The position numbers and the translations under genes were made by a program. A DNA stretch of 64,000 bases. Origin: Phycicoccus sp. (GTDB lineage Bacteria; Actinomycetota; Actinomycetes; Actinomycetales; Dermatophilaceae). Shown one piece after another: positions 52,007-59,955 of this stretch (position 1 is its first letter; every line of letters begins with the position of its first letter). The notes beneath the pieces were generated by a model. It had not been told where the DNA came from. It saw nothing but the letters and a program-made list of their open reading frames with translations, and ran no database searches. Location of the stretch: NCBI GenBank assembly GCA_017993715.1, contig JAGOME010000003.1:52796-116795 (forward strand), read 5' to 3'.

Positions 52007-53990
52007 GTACGACTCCGCTGCGCCGTCGCCCTCGGCGCTGCGGATCGCGGTGGTCGGGCCCACCCATCCGCTCAAGGGTGGCGTCGCTGCGCACACCACC
52101 ACGCTCGCGTCGGCCTTGGCCGATGCCGGGCACGATGTCAGCCTCGTCGCCTGGTCGCACCTGTACCCGTCGCTGCTCTACCCAGGGGAGCAGGCCGTCC
52201 CCGGGGGGACCCCCGAGGTGCCCCCGTTCCCGCGCACGGTCCGGGCGCTCTCCTGGGCCCGCCCGGACACGTGGCTGCGCGCCGGGCTGCGCCTGCGCCA
52301 GGTCGACGCGATCATCGTGGTCCATGTCGTGCCTCAGGTCGTGCCCGCCCATCTCGCGCTGCTCAAGGCAGCGCGGGCGCTGCGTGTCGGTCGGGCCGCG
52401 CCCGTGCCCCGCAGCATCGTCGTCGCGCACAACGTCCTGCCTCACGAGAGTCGTCCGGGCGACCGACGGCTGGTCGGGTCGCTGCTGTCCCGGGTGGACT
52501 CCATCGTCGTCCACGGCACCGACCAGGCGATCGAGGCCTCGCAGCTGGGCGCCCACCACGTCCGCGTGCTCGACCTGCCGCCCCATCTGCCCGGCGGCGA
52601 ACGCCGGCCGGTCGTCGAAGGAGACGGGCGGACCCGGGTCCTCGCGCTCGGCATCGTGCGCGAGTACAAGGGTGTGGACCTGCTCGTCGAAGCAGTCCGG
52701 GAGGTGCCCGAGGTGACCCTGACGGTCGCCGGTGAGCTCTGGGGCGCCGCGGGGGAGCGCGTGCGTCAGCTGGCGGCCGATCCCACCCTGCGCGGCAGGG
52801 TGATCGTCGAGAGCGGCTACGTCCCGGCGGCGCGGATCTCCGAGCTCATGGCTCGTCACGACGTCCTCGCCTTGACCTATCGCCACGCCACCGCCTCCCA
52901 GAACGTCCTGCTCGCCCAACATCACGGACTGACCGTCCTCGCGACCGACGTCGGCACGTTTGCCAACCAGGTCCGTGATGGCGTCGACGGTCTCGTCGTC
53001 CCGGCGGAGGACAAGAGCGCGCTCGTGGCTGCGCTGCGTCGGTTGGCCGTGCCCGGGTATGCCGCGCGCCTGCGGTCCGCCGTGCCCGAGCCCGACCTCA
53101 GCAGCCCCTGGGCCCACTACGTCGGTGGCATCGAGGCGCTCGCGACTATCGACGCCGACGCCGTCGGTGATCCCCCCGGAGGGGATCGCGAAGGTGAGGA
53201 CCCTGCCGGCCTCAAGCACTCGCTGCCGGTGGCGCTCGTCGAGCAGGCCATGGCCACCGGGCGCCACCTGGTCCGTCAGGTCGCGGCCCGCCGCCGCGCG
53301 GCGCCACCCCTGGCCCTCGGCCCGGCGTCATTCCCGGAGTGGGTGCGCGCGACCGACGTGCTGGCGCAGGATGACCAAGCGCGCGAGGCGCGGGCCACCG
53401 CGCGCGAGCTCGGCCTGCCCCGCAGTCCTGACGCCGTGGCCGCCTGGTCCGCGCTCGGCGCGATCGCGGCCATCGTCAAGATCCGGGACGGCGGTCGCCG
53501 CACGAGCCTGGTCGTTGACGAGTCCGGCAGCGGCTCGCCCTTCTCGCGCTGGGCAAGGGCCTTGGGCTTCGAGCCTGTCGACCTTGACCTCACCGGCATT
53601 CGGTCGTCAGTCGCGGCTCTCGACGTCGACCCCGCCAGCATTGACGTCCTGGTGCGCGTGCACCCCGGTGGGTGCAGCGCCGACGACATCGACATCGCGC
53701 TCGGCCAGGCCTCCTGGGCGCTGCGCCCCGGGGGCCTGCTGATCGTCACCGTGCCCATCGGCGACAACGACCCGCAGTGGTCGGTCACCCCCGCCGACGT
53801 CCGCGGCATTCTGGCCCGGGCCGACGATCTGGGGCTGGTCCTGGTCGGGGAGTTCGACGGCGAGCTGACCCGACGACTGCGGGCCGCGGGAGCGTCGACG
53901 CGAGAACGTCGGGAAGCCCAGGGTGAGGCGCCAGCGAGCGAGCCGGACGCGGCCTATGGCGTCCTGCGGTTGACCTTCAGGAGTCGGTAG
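51999..53990 (+). CDS. GT4 glycosyltransferase fused to a methyltransferase-like domain
   Basis: 663 residues. The first 365 are a GT-B family 4 transferase: VVGPTHPLKGGVAAHTTTLA start loop, HNVLPHES, LALGIVREYKGVDLLVEAV donor-domain motif and the LTYRHATASQNVLLAQHHG region for the nucleotide sugar. After a linker, residues about 420-663 look like a Rossmann methyltransferase relic: DVLVRVHPGGCSADDIDIAL and GGLLIVTVPIGDND resemble late strands of SAM enzymes, but the first strand reads VVDESGSGSPFSRWA without the GxGxG loop. GTG 51999 overlaps the previous gene. Possibly the tail modifies or merely scaffolds; function unproved. Confidence 0.83.
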   Translation: MSEYDSAAPSPSALRIAVVGPTHPLKGGVAAHTTTLASALADAGHDVSLVAWSHLYPSLLYPGEQAVPGGTPEVPPFPRTVRALSWARPDTWLRAGLRLRQVDAIIVVHVVPQVVPAHLALLKAARALRVGRAAPVPRSIVVAHNVLPHESRPGDRRLVGSLLSRVDSIVVHGTDQAIEASQLGAHHVRVLDLPPHLPGGERRPVVEGDGRTRVLALGIVREYKGVDLLVEAVREVPEVTLTVAGELWGAAGERVRQLAADPTLRGRVIVESGYVPAARISELMARHDVLALTYRHATASQNVLLAQHHGLTVLATDVGTFANQVRDGVDGLVVPAEDKSALVAALRRLAVPGYAARLRSAVPEPDLSSPWAHYVGGIEALATIDADAVGDPPGGDREGEDPAGLKHSLPVALVEQAMATGRHLVRQVAARRRAAPPLALGPASFPEWVRATDVLAQDDQAREARATARELGLPRSPDAVAAWSALGAIAAIVKIRDGGRRTSLVVDESGSGSPFSRWARALGFEPVDLDLTGIRSSVAALDVDPASIDVLVRVHPGGCSADDIDIALGQASWALRPGGLLIVTVPIGDNDPQWSVTPADVRGILARADDLGLVLVGEFDGELTRRLRAAGASTRERREAQGEAPASEPDAAYGVLRLTFRSR

Positions 53991-53991
53991 C

Positions 53992-54942
53992 GTGCGCGGC
54001 CGGCTGCTCGAGATCGTGCGCGCTGTCCTGGCGGTCGCCGTTTTGGCGGCGGTGGGGATTGCGTTGTGGCGCAACTGGGATGCCGTCAGCACTGAACTCG
54101 GCCTCCTGCCCGGCGGAGCGATCGCCGCGTCATTCGTGCTCGCACTCAGTGCGCCGGTGCTGACCATGTTCGGGTGGCGGGTGCTCCTGCGAGACCTCGG
54201 CACCGACCTCCCGCTCCCGCCCAGTGCCAGCGTCTTCTTCGTCGGGCAGCTCGGCAAGTATGTGCCTGGCTCTGTCTGGAGCGTTGTTGCCCAGGCGGAG
54301 ATGGGCCAGCGGTTGGGGATCCCTCGACGGCGGATGGGAGTGACCTCGCTGCTCGCCATCGGACTGTCAGTCGTCTGGGGAGCGCTGCTGGGGGTGCCGG
54401 CCCTGCCGCTGCTCCTGGACCGCAGCGGTGGCGCGGTCTCGGCCTGGTGGCTCGTGCCGGCCGTGATCGCCGCGGTCGTGGTCCTCACGCCACGGATCCT
54501 GAGCGCCGTCATCGACGGCCTGTTGCGACTCCTGCGCCGGGACCCTCTGGGCTACGCCCTCACGGGCCGCGCCGTGGTGGTCACGTCGTGCTGGTTCGCG
54601 CTGGCGTGGTTGGCCGTGGGCGCCTCCGTGCTGGTGCTGGCGCGCGCGCTCTCGGCCGGCGCCGATCCGAGCGCCCTGGCCCTGGCGTGTCTATCGGGCT
54701 TCCCCCTCGCCGGGGCAATCGGCATGTTCTCGTTCTTCCTCCCGGCCGGAGTGGGAGTGCGTGACGGTGTCTTGGCCCTGCTGCTCGCTGGCCTCATCTC
54801 GCCGCCGGCCGCAGCTGCCGTCGTGGTCGTCGCCCGCTTCCTCAGCGTTGTCGTCGACATCGTCCTCGCGCTGCTCGGCTGGATCTGGGGGCGGACGCAC
54901 CACCTCCTTGGGAGCCCCTCGGGAGCCACTGGTGAGCGCTGA
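53992..54942 (+). CDS. lysylphosphatidylglycerol synthase-type flippase-like membrane protein
   Basis: 316-residue membrane protein with seven or eight helices of the LPG_synthase_TM (UPF0104/AglD) family. Seen are the LGKYVPGSVWSVVAQAEMG stretch (family hallmark G-K-Y-x-P-G), PLAGAIGMFSFFLPAGVGVRDGVLALLL with the P-G-G-x-G-x-R-E-like motif here PAGVGVRDG. Such proteins flip lipids or polyprenyl-linked sugars, or accompany glycosyltransferases. GTG 53992 lies one base after the upstream stop. Cargo is inferred to be the lipid-linked product of the two preceding enzymes. Confidence 0.85.
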   Translation: MRGRLLEIVRAVLAVAVLAAVGIALWRNWDAVSTELGLLPGGAIAASFVLALSAPVLTMFGWRVLLRDLGTDLPLPPSASVFFVGQLGKYVPGSVWSVVAQAEMGQRLGIPRRRMGVTSLLAIGLSVVWGALLGVPALPLLLDRSGGAVSAWWLVPAVIAAVVVLTPRILSAVIDGLLRLLRRDPLGYALTGRAVVVTSCWFALAWLAVGASVLVLARALSAGADPSALALACLSGFPLAGAIGMFSFFLPAGVGVRDGVLALLLAGLISPPAAAAVVVVARFLSVVVDIVLALLGWIWGRTHHLLGSPSGATGER

Positions 54943-55747
54943 CGACCTCCCCGGGCGTGAAGAGCAGCTTGCCTACTCCGAGCTGATGGGCAAGATGCTC
55001 GACGAGCAGGCCCGGCGCAAGAAGGCGGCCAAACTCCTGGCTGTCGTCCGCCACGGACTCGGCGTCGCTGACCTGAGCGGACTGCGGGCGCTGGATGTCG
55101 GCTGTTCGGCTGGCTTCATCGCCGACGAGCTGGCCTTGGCGGGTGCCACCACTCACGGAGTCGACATCGACGAACCGGGTCTGGCCAAGGCCAGGGCCAG
55201 ATTCGGGGATCGGGTTGATTTCCAGGTCGCCCGTGGCGAGGCGCTGCCCTTTGCCGACGGGTCGATGGACGTGGTCGTGCTCAACCACATCTACGAGCAT
55301 GTCGTCGATCCCGCTGGGGTCCTCGCCGATATCCATCGCGTCCTGTCGCCCCGCGGCGTGCTGTATCTGGGTGTGGGACATCGGTATCAGGTTATCGAGC
55401 CGCATCATCGACTGCCATTCCTTTCGTGGCTCCCGCAGCCCGCCGCGGACCGCTATCTTCGGCTGACCGGCAAAGGCGAGCACTACTACGAGCGCTACGT
55501 GACCCCGGCCGGGCTGCGCCGGCTCACGGCGGCATTCGATGTGTGGGACTACACCGTGCCGGTGCTCGCCGATGCGGCTGCCTTTGATGGCGACGACGTC
55601 GTCCCCAACTGGGTCGGTCGGCTGCCCGAATGGGTGCTCGCTGCGGCGTTGCCCCTCGTCCCGACCTATGTGTGGCTCGCCTTCCGCACGCCCACCCGAC
55701 CCGCGGGTCCCGTGCTCGCCGTCGCGCCGCGACACCTGTCCCCGTGA
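54932..55747 (+). CDS. class I SAM-dependent methyltransferase
   Basis: 271-residue cytosolic methyltransferase. ALDVGCSAGFIADELA is motif I (about 50-65), VDIDEPGLAKA supplies the ribose-binding acid, GEALPFADGSMDVVVLNHIYEH is motif II/III and LSPRGVLYLGVGHRY the following strand. The substrate may be a sugar or lipid of the same pathway. GTG 54932 overlaps the flippase-like gene by 11 bases and has GGGAG 6 nt upstream. Ends with GTGA shared with the next gene. Unlike the tail of the GT4 fusion, this one has an intact SAM loop. Confidence 0.9.
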   Translation: MSADDLPGREEQLAYSELMGKMLDEQARRKKAAKLLAVVRHGLGVADLSGLRALDVGCSAGFIADELALAGATTHGVDIDEPGLAKARARFGDRVDFQVARGEALPFADGSMDVVVLNHIYEHVVDPAGVLADIHRVLSPRGVLYLGVGHRYQVIEPHHRLPFLSWLPQPAADRYLRLTGKGEHYYERYVTPAGLRRLTAAFDVWDYTVPVLADAAAFDGDDVVPNWVGRLPEWVLAAALPLVPTYVWLAFRTPTRPAGPVLAVAPRHLSP

Positions 55748-56706
55748 TCGATCCGTTTGCTGCGCCTGGGGCGGCTCGCCGGGCCGTGGCAGTCCCGGCC
55801 TCCTACGCGCTCGGCCCCACGCTGGGCGTGTTGCGCCACGGGGGCTCGGACCCGACGTTCCGGGTGGTGGACCGGACCTGGTGGCTCGGTCAAGCGACCC
55901 TCGACGGCCCGTCGACTCTGGCTATTCGGAGCTCGGCGACCGGTCATGGCACCGTCGAGGCGGCCGCCTGGGGACCTGGCGCGAGCTGGTCGCTCGCCCA
56001 CGTCGACGACCTGATCGGGGTGCACGACAGCGATGACGGCTTCGTTGCCCAACACGACGTGATTGCTCGCGGGCGCCGGCAGTTGCCGGGTTGGCGGATC
56101 CCCAAGTCGCGGCTCGTCGTGCAGTCGCTCATCCCCGCGATCCTCGAGCAGCGGGTCACCGGCGTGGAGGCGTTCACCGCTCACACGCGCCTGGTGCGCC
56201 GCTTCGGGAGCCTGGCACCTGGCCCGGGGGAGACGCTGGGACTCTGGGTGCCGCCGGCGCCGCGGGACTGGGCGCGAATTCCGTCGTGGGAGTGGATTGC
56301 CGCGGGCGTCGATCGGGCCCGATCTGAGACGGCTGTGCGCGCCTCCTCGTATGCCGGACGCCTGGAGGAGTGTGCGGATCTGCCTCTGCCCCAGGCGCAT
56401 ACGCGTCTACGTGCCCTGCCTGGCGTGGGAGAGTGGACAGCCGCCGAAGTTGCACAACGAGCCCTCGGGGACCCCGACTCGCCGAGCTTCGGGGACTACC
56501 ACATGGCCAAGGATCTGACCTGGGTGCTGACCGGCAAGGTCGGGGACGACGATCAGGCCCGCGCGCTCCTCGAGCCGTATGCCGGCCAGCGCTATCGCGC
56601 CCAGACCTATGCTCTGGTCGCCGGAGGCCACCGCCCGCGCCGGGGTCCACGCATGACGTTGCCGACGCACCTGCCTCGAGGAGCGCCGTCGCGGGGGGGC
56701 CGCTAG
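55744..56706 (+). CDS. AlkA-like DNA-3-methyladenine glycosylase (HhH-GPD)
   Basis: Base-excision DNA repair protein of 320 residues. ILEQRVTGVEAF is the helical N side, PLPQAHTRLRALPGVGEWTAAEVAQRALGDPDSPSFGDYHMAKDL contains the helix-hairpin-helix LPGVGEWTA and the catalytic Asp region. Excision of alkylated purines is the family role. The first 130 residues resemble AlkA's N-terminal domain only loosely. GTG 55744 overlaps the methyltransferase stop (GTGA). Its place in a glycan operon is probably read-through rather than function. Confidence 0.88.
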   Translation: MIDPFAAPGAARRAVAVPASYALGPTLGVLRHGGSDPTFRVVDRTWWLGQATLDGPSTLAIRSSATGHGTVEAAAWGPGASWSLAHVDDLIGVHDSDDGFVAQHDVIARGRRQLPGWRIPKSRLVVQSLIPAILEQRVTGVEAFTAHTRLVRRFGSLAPGPGETLGLWVPPAPRDWARIPSWEWIAAGVDRARSETAVRASSYAGRLEECADLPLPQAHTRLRALPGVGEWTAAEVAQRALGDPDSPSFGDYHMAKDLTWVLTGKVGDDDQARALLEPYAGQRYRAQTYALVAGGHRPRRGPRMTLPTHLPRGAPSRGGR

Positions 56707-56724
56707 GCACCTGCAGCCGCTCGA

Positions 56725-56730
56725 TACCGT
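56725..56730 (+). promoter_or_regulatory. -10 box of leaderless MaoC-gene promoter
   Basis: TACCGT, 6 nt before ATG 56737; a GTG directly upstream (56734) is also in frame. Confidence 0.5.
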
Positions 56731-56736
56731 GGGGTG

Positions 56737-57216
56737 ATGACGCAGGGACCGCAGGGCATGTCTGGGCCACGAGACTGGGTCTTCGAGGACTTCGCCGTCG
56801 GCCAGGTGTTCGAGGGTCAAGGGCGGACCATCACCGAGACCGATGTGGTGTTCTTCGCCGGGTGGAGCTGGGACGCCAATCCTGTCCACACGGACGCGGT
56901 GACCCAGGCGGACTCGCGGTTCGGCGGGCGGATCGCTCACGGAGTCCTCGGCCTGTCGGTCGCGATGGGCCTCGCCTCTCGCCTTGGCGTCTTCGAGGGC
57001 TGCTCGATCGCGCTGCTCGGTGTCGACACGTGGCGATTCGTCGCCCCTGTCTACATCGGGGACACGGTGCGCGTCCGTGTGGAGATCATGACCATCCGTC
57101 GGACGTCGGCAGGGACCTCGGGTGTGCTCGGTCGCCAGTTCACCCTGCTCAACCAGCGCGACGAGGCCGTCCAGGAGGGGCGCATCGACCTGCTCGTCGC
57201 CGCGCGGGGAGCCTGA
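56737..57216 (+). CDS. MaoC-family (R)-hydratase-like dehydratase
   Basis: Hotdog-fold hydratase, 159 residues. The core motif is VVFFAGWSWDANPVHTDAVTQADSRFGGRIAHG, in which Asp and His of the hydratase 2 motif (D-x-N-P-x-H) are intact, followed by GLSVAMGLASRLG. Acts on trans-2-enoyl-CoA giving (R)-3-hydroxyacyl-CoA. It stands alone, about 7 kb beyond the catabolic block, so a link with it is uncertain. After its stop come the 31-bp direct repeats. Confidence 0.9.
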   Translation: MTQGPQGMSGPRDWVFEDFAVGQVFEGQGRTITETDVVFFAGWSWDANPVHTDAVTQADSRFGGRIAHGVLGLSVAMGLASRLGVFEGCSIALLGVDTWRFVAPVYIGDTVRVRVEIMTIRRTSAGTSGVLGRQFTLLNQRDEAVQEGRIDLLVAARGA

Positions 57217-57270
57217 TCACCCCACCCACGGCCGACCGGCAGGACGGCATTCGGGCCGGCGGTTCGAACG

Positions 57271-57354
57271 GACGAAACTCGTGTCGAAACGTTCTTCTGG
57301 CTGCCGGTGGTGCGTGGGCCAGCGACGAAACTCGTGTCGAAACGTTCTTCTGGC
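57271..57354. repeat. exact 31-bp direct repeat, 22-bp spacer
   Basis: 57271-57301 and 57324-57354 are identical, beginning GACGAAACTCGTGTCGAAAC and ending CTTCTGGC. The unit is A/T-richer than its surroundings and lies in the 188-bp gap between convergent MaoC and cofE genes. Only two copies are present, so this is not a CRISPR array. Purpose unknown. Confidence 0.9.
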
Positions 57355-57404
57355 CACGAGTGATGACTTCCGGTCGCAGGCGCCGCCCGCGGTGCCCCCA
57401 CCAG

Positions 57405-58475
57405 TCAGCGCGAGGGAGTCGCCGCAGACTCCGTCGTGACGAGCTGGATGCCGCGATGACCGCAGGGCTGCGCGATCAGCTCCTCAGCGAAAGCGGCCAC
57501 CTCCAAGCGGGCGAGCAGCCGGCCAGCCGTCACGTCGTCGGCTGCGCTCACGGTCACCATGGCGCGATCCGTGCCGACCTCGACGTCGGCACCGGCCCCC
57601 TCCACGCCGTGCAGAGCCAGCGCGACGACCCGACCGACCCGAAGGGGTAACGGCTCTCCCGGCGCGACTGAGCGCAGCCCCACCGACACGGAGTCCGGTG
57701 AGCCCGGCACGACGCCCAGGGCGGCCCGGACCGCCTCGACGTGGCCCAGCGCGAACCAGTCCGAGGCCCCCGTGCGGACGATCGTGCGGGCGCCTGGCGC
57801 CGCCGCGTCAAACCATGACGACGGCACCCCGGTCACGACCGCGGCCGGAATGCCGTCCGCCTTGCCACGCACGAGGTCGGCCGCGGCGCAGAGCTCGTCG
57901 GCGATCGCCCGGACCGTGACGGCCATCGGGCGTCCGTCATGGTCGAGCTCGCCACGGTGGTCCATCAGTGCCGTGAGACCCGAGGACCCGAGCGCGAAGT
58001 CCGTCAGGCCGTCACGCCAAGGCCGGCCGGCGGTATCGCTGACGACCACGGCCAACGGATCGAGCGGGGCCCGCCCAGCGGCCCGCAGGATCGCCAACCG
58101 CAGCTGCGCGGCAGCGGCATCAGGGTCGGCCGGCAGAATGAGCAGAACATCGTCGACGCCGGTGTTGGAGGCATCCACCCCGGCTGCCGCCATGACCGGT
58201 CCGGCCAGGGCTTCGACCACTCGCGTCGCACCCGCGGCGCTGGCTCGCTCGGCGACGACGCGCTGTGTCTGCGCCGCGACCACCTCCTCGCGGTCTCGGT
58301 CGCGCACGATCAGGCCCGCAGCCTTGGACAGCACCTTGCTCGACACGATGAGCGCGGCCGGAAGGGGAACCTCATCGAGCACCGGGGCGAGCAGCGCAGC
58401 AAGGTCATCACCGGGCTGGATCTCGGGCAACCCGAGGATGGGGGTGACGCGGATCCCCCGCCCGAGCGCGATCAT
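57405..58475 (-). CDS. cofE: coenzyme F420-0:L-glutamate ligase with short extra C-terminal domain
   Basis: Adds glutamate to F420-0 using GTP. The 356-residue protein has the CofE domain in residues 1-245: VSSKVLSKAAGL, NTGVDDVLLILPADPD, VVSDTAGRPWRDGLTDFALG. It then has about 110 residues (VRTGASDWFALGHVEAVRAALG onward) that are much shorter than the FMN-binding nitroreductase domain of mycobacterial FbiB (about 450 residues in total). So the reductive step of F420 maturation may be done by another protein or this small domain. ATG 58475 overlaps the cofD stop (ATGA), so both are one operon. Confidence 0.92.
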   Translation of the reverse strand: MIALGRGIRVTPILGLPEIQPGDDLAALLAPVLDEVPLPAALIVSSKVLSKAAGLIVRDRDREEVVAAQTQRVVAERASAAGATRVVEALAGPVMAAAGVDASNTGVDDVLLILPADPDAAAAQLRLAILRAAGRAPLDPLAVVVSDTAGRPWRDGLTDFALGSSGLTALMDHRGELDHDGRPMAVTVRAIADELCAAADLVRGKADGIPAAVVTGVPSSWFDAAAPGARTIVRTGASDWFALGHVEAVRAALGVVPGSPDSVSVGLRSVAPGEPLPLRVGRVVALALHGVEGAGADVEVGTDRAMVTVSAADDVTAGRLLARLEVAAFAEELIAQPCGHRGIQLVTTESAATPSR

Positions 58476-59452
58476 CCCCTGACCGTCTGAGTCACCCGGC
58501 CGGCCAGGTCGATGGTGGCCTGGGCGATGGCGGCGGCCGACGGGAGATCGCGCATGAGCAGCGGCCCGTCATAGGGCTCGACCCGGACGCCGGAGACCTG
58601 TGCATCGGCATCGGTCGGATCGACCAGCCAGCCGTCGAGGAAGTCCGCATACAGTCCGGCCACGGCCGCGGCCGTCGATTCGACGCCGATCGCCGCCAGG
58701 CAGGCGTCCGCGTGCCCACGGACCGGGGCCCCACCAATGAGTGGGCTGACTCCGACGACCGGGGCTCGCGTGCCCCGCATGGCGTCCCGGACTCCGGGAA
58801 CGCCCAGGATGATGCCGATGGACACAATCGGGTTGCTCGGCGGCAAGACGATCAGGTCGGCGTCGCGGATCGCCTCGAGCACGCCTGGCGCAGGACGGGC
58901 CTGGTCCAGTCCCGCGACGACGAACCGGGCCGCGGGCACGGCGGCCTGCATCCGCACCCACCACTCCTGGAAGTGCACCGCGCGCTGCCCGTCGTCCTCG
59001 TCCAGGACGACATGGGTCTCGACCGGTGTGTCGGTCATGGGCAGGAGATGAATGCCGCGCTCGGGCAGCCGCCAGCGTGCCGCGAGCCGCGCGGTCACCT
59101 CAGAGAGCGTGGCGCCCTGGCCCAACCAGAGGGAGCGGGCGACATGAGTGCCGAGGTCGAGATCGCCAAGGGCGAACCACTGGGGCGCGACGCCGTACGC
59201 CAAGAGCTCTGCCTGCAGTCGGTGGCTCTCGTCGGCGCGTCCCCAACCCTGTCCCTCATCGATGCCGCCGCCGAGCGTGTATAGCAACGTGTCGACGTCG
59301 GGGGAGACGCGCAGACCGAACAGGGTGATGTCATCGCCGGTGTTGGCGATGACGGTGAGGTGGGCCGAGGGGTCGGTCGCGTCGAGTGCTGCGCGCAGCC
59401 CGCGCAAGAAGCGGGCGCCGCCGACGCCGCCGGCCAGAGCGGTGATCTTCAT
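58472..59452 (-). CDS. cofD: 2-phospho-L-lactate (or PEP-derived) transferase of F420 synthesis
   Basis: FbiA/CofD: transfers the phospho-lactyl/phosphoenolpyruvyl group to the deazaflavin Fo. The 326 residues start KITALAGGVGGARFLRGL, have NTGDDITLFGLRVSPDVDTLLYTL, LLPMTDTPVETHV, LPPSNPIVSIG and GVSPLIGGAPVRG. All family motifs are intact. Start ATG 59452 gives the protein its usual N terminus; no clear ribosome site, and GACACT 7 nt upstream may be a leaderless -10. It is divergent from whiB2, as fbiA is in M. tuberculosis. Confidence 0.95.
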   Translation of the reverse strand: MKITALAGGVGGARFLRGLRAALDATDPSAHLTVIANTGDDITLFGLRVSPDVDTLLYTLGGGIDEGQGWGRADESHRLQAELLAYGVAPQWFALGDLDLGTHVARSLWLGQGATLSEVTARLAARWRLPERGIHLLPMTDTPVETHVVLDEDDGQRAVHFQEWWVRMQAAVPAARFVVAGLDQARPAPGVLEAIRDADLIVLPPSNPIVSIGIILGVPGVRDAMRGTRAPVVGVSPLIGGAPVRGHADACLAAIGVESTAAAVAGLYADFLDGWLVDPTDADAQVSGVRVEPYDGPLLMRDLPSAAAIAQATIDLAGRVTQTVRG

Positions 59453-59537
59453 GCGGGCCAGTGTCTCAGGGCCACCGAGAATCGGGGCAGGTCCCCATCG
59501 CGCCAAGAAGAACAGGGCGGCGCTAGCAGATCTCGGC

Positions 59538-59567
59538 TTGACTTAACCCGTATGACACGCGTGTAAT
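59538..59567 (+). promoter_or_regulatory. candidate sigma-A promoter of whiB2
   Basis: TTGACT (59538-59543) and TGTAAT (59562-59567) with 18-bp spacing, about 90 bases before the ATG. The palindrome ACACGCGTGT (59555-59564) overlaps the -10 side and could be an operator. Confidence 0.5.
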
Positions 59568-59658
59568 TTCACCAGTGTTCCGGATCAGCCGCGATCCGAG
59601 ACACGGGGGCGTTCCCGACCGGGGTGCCTTTGGAAGGGTCGAGGGTCGAGGAGGCGGC

Positions 59659-59922
59659 ATGTATGAGCTTTCGCTGATGGAGACGATCGCCGAGGACGAG
59701 GGGGGCATGTCCTGGCAGGAGCGTTCGCTGTGCGCTCAGACGGATCCCGAGGCGTTCTTCCCGGAAAAGGGTGGGTCCACGCGGGAGGCCAAGAAGGTGT
59801 GCATCGGGTGTGATGTCCGGGCCGAGTGCCTGGAGTACGCCCTGGCCAACGACGAGCGGTTCGGCATCTGGGGCGGGCTGTCGGAGCGTGAGCGTCGCAA
59901 GCTCAAGAAGCGGGCGGTCTGA
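59659..59922 (+). CDS. whiB2: WhiB-family iron-sulfur regulator, WhiB2/WhmD type
   Basis: 87-residue WhiB protein with four cysteines: LCAQTD, then CIGCDVRAEC (C-x2-C-x5-C), which hold a 4Fe-4S cluster, followed by the GIWGG turn and the basic tail ERERRKLKKRAV. The CAQTDPEAFFPEKGGSTREAKK phrase (cited here only in parts of it: CAQTDPEAFF, EKGGST) closely matches WhiB2/WhmD, which is needed for septation in mycobacteria and sporulation in Streptomyces (WhiD). ATG 59659 follows GAGGAGG by 4-5 nt; a 90-nt leader separates it from the promoter. Confidence 0.95.
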   Translation: MYELSLMETIAEDEGGMSWQERSLCAQTDPEAFFPEKGGSTREAKKVCIGCDVRAECLEYALANDERFGIWGGLSERERRKLKKRAV

Positions 59923-59955
59923 CGCGCGGCCGCGGCCCGCGTCTCCCGGAACCCC

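Noticed and set aside
57271..57354. CRISPR-like repeat-spacer pattern
   Set aside because: Only two repeats of 31 bp with one 22-bp spacer, no third copy, leader or cas gene.
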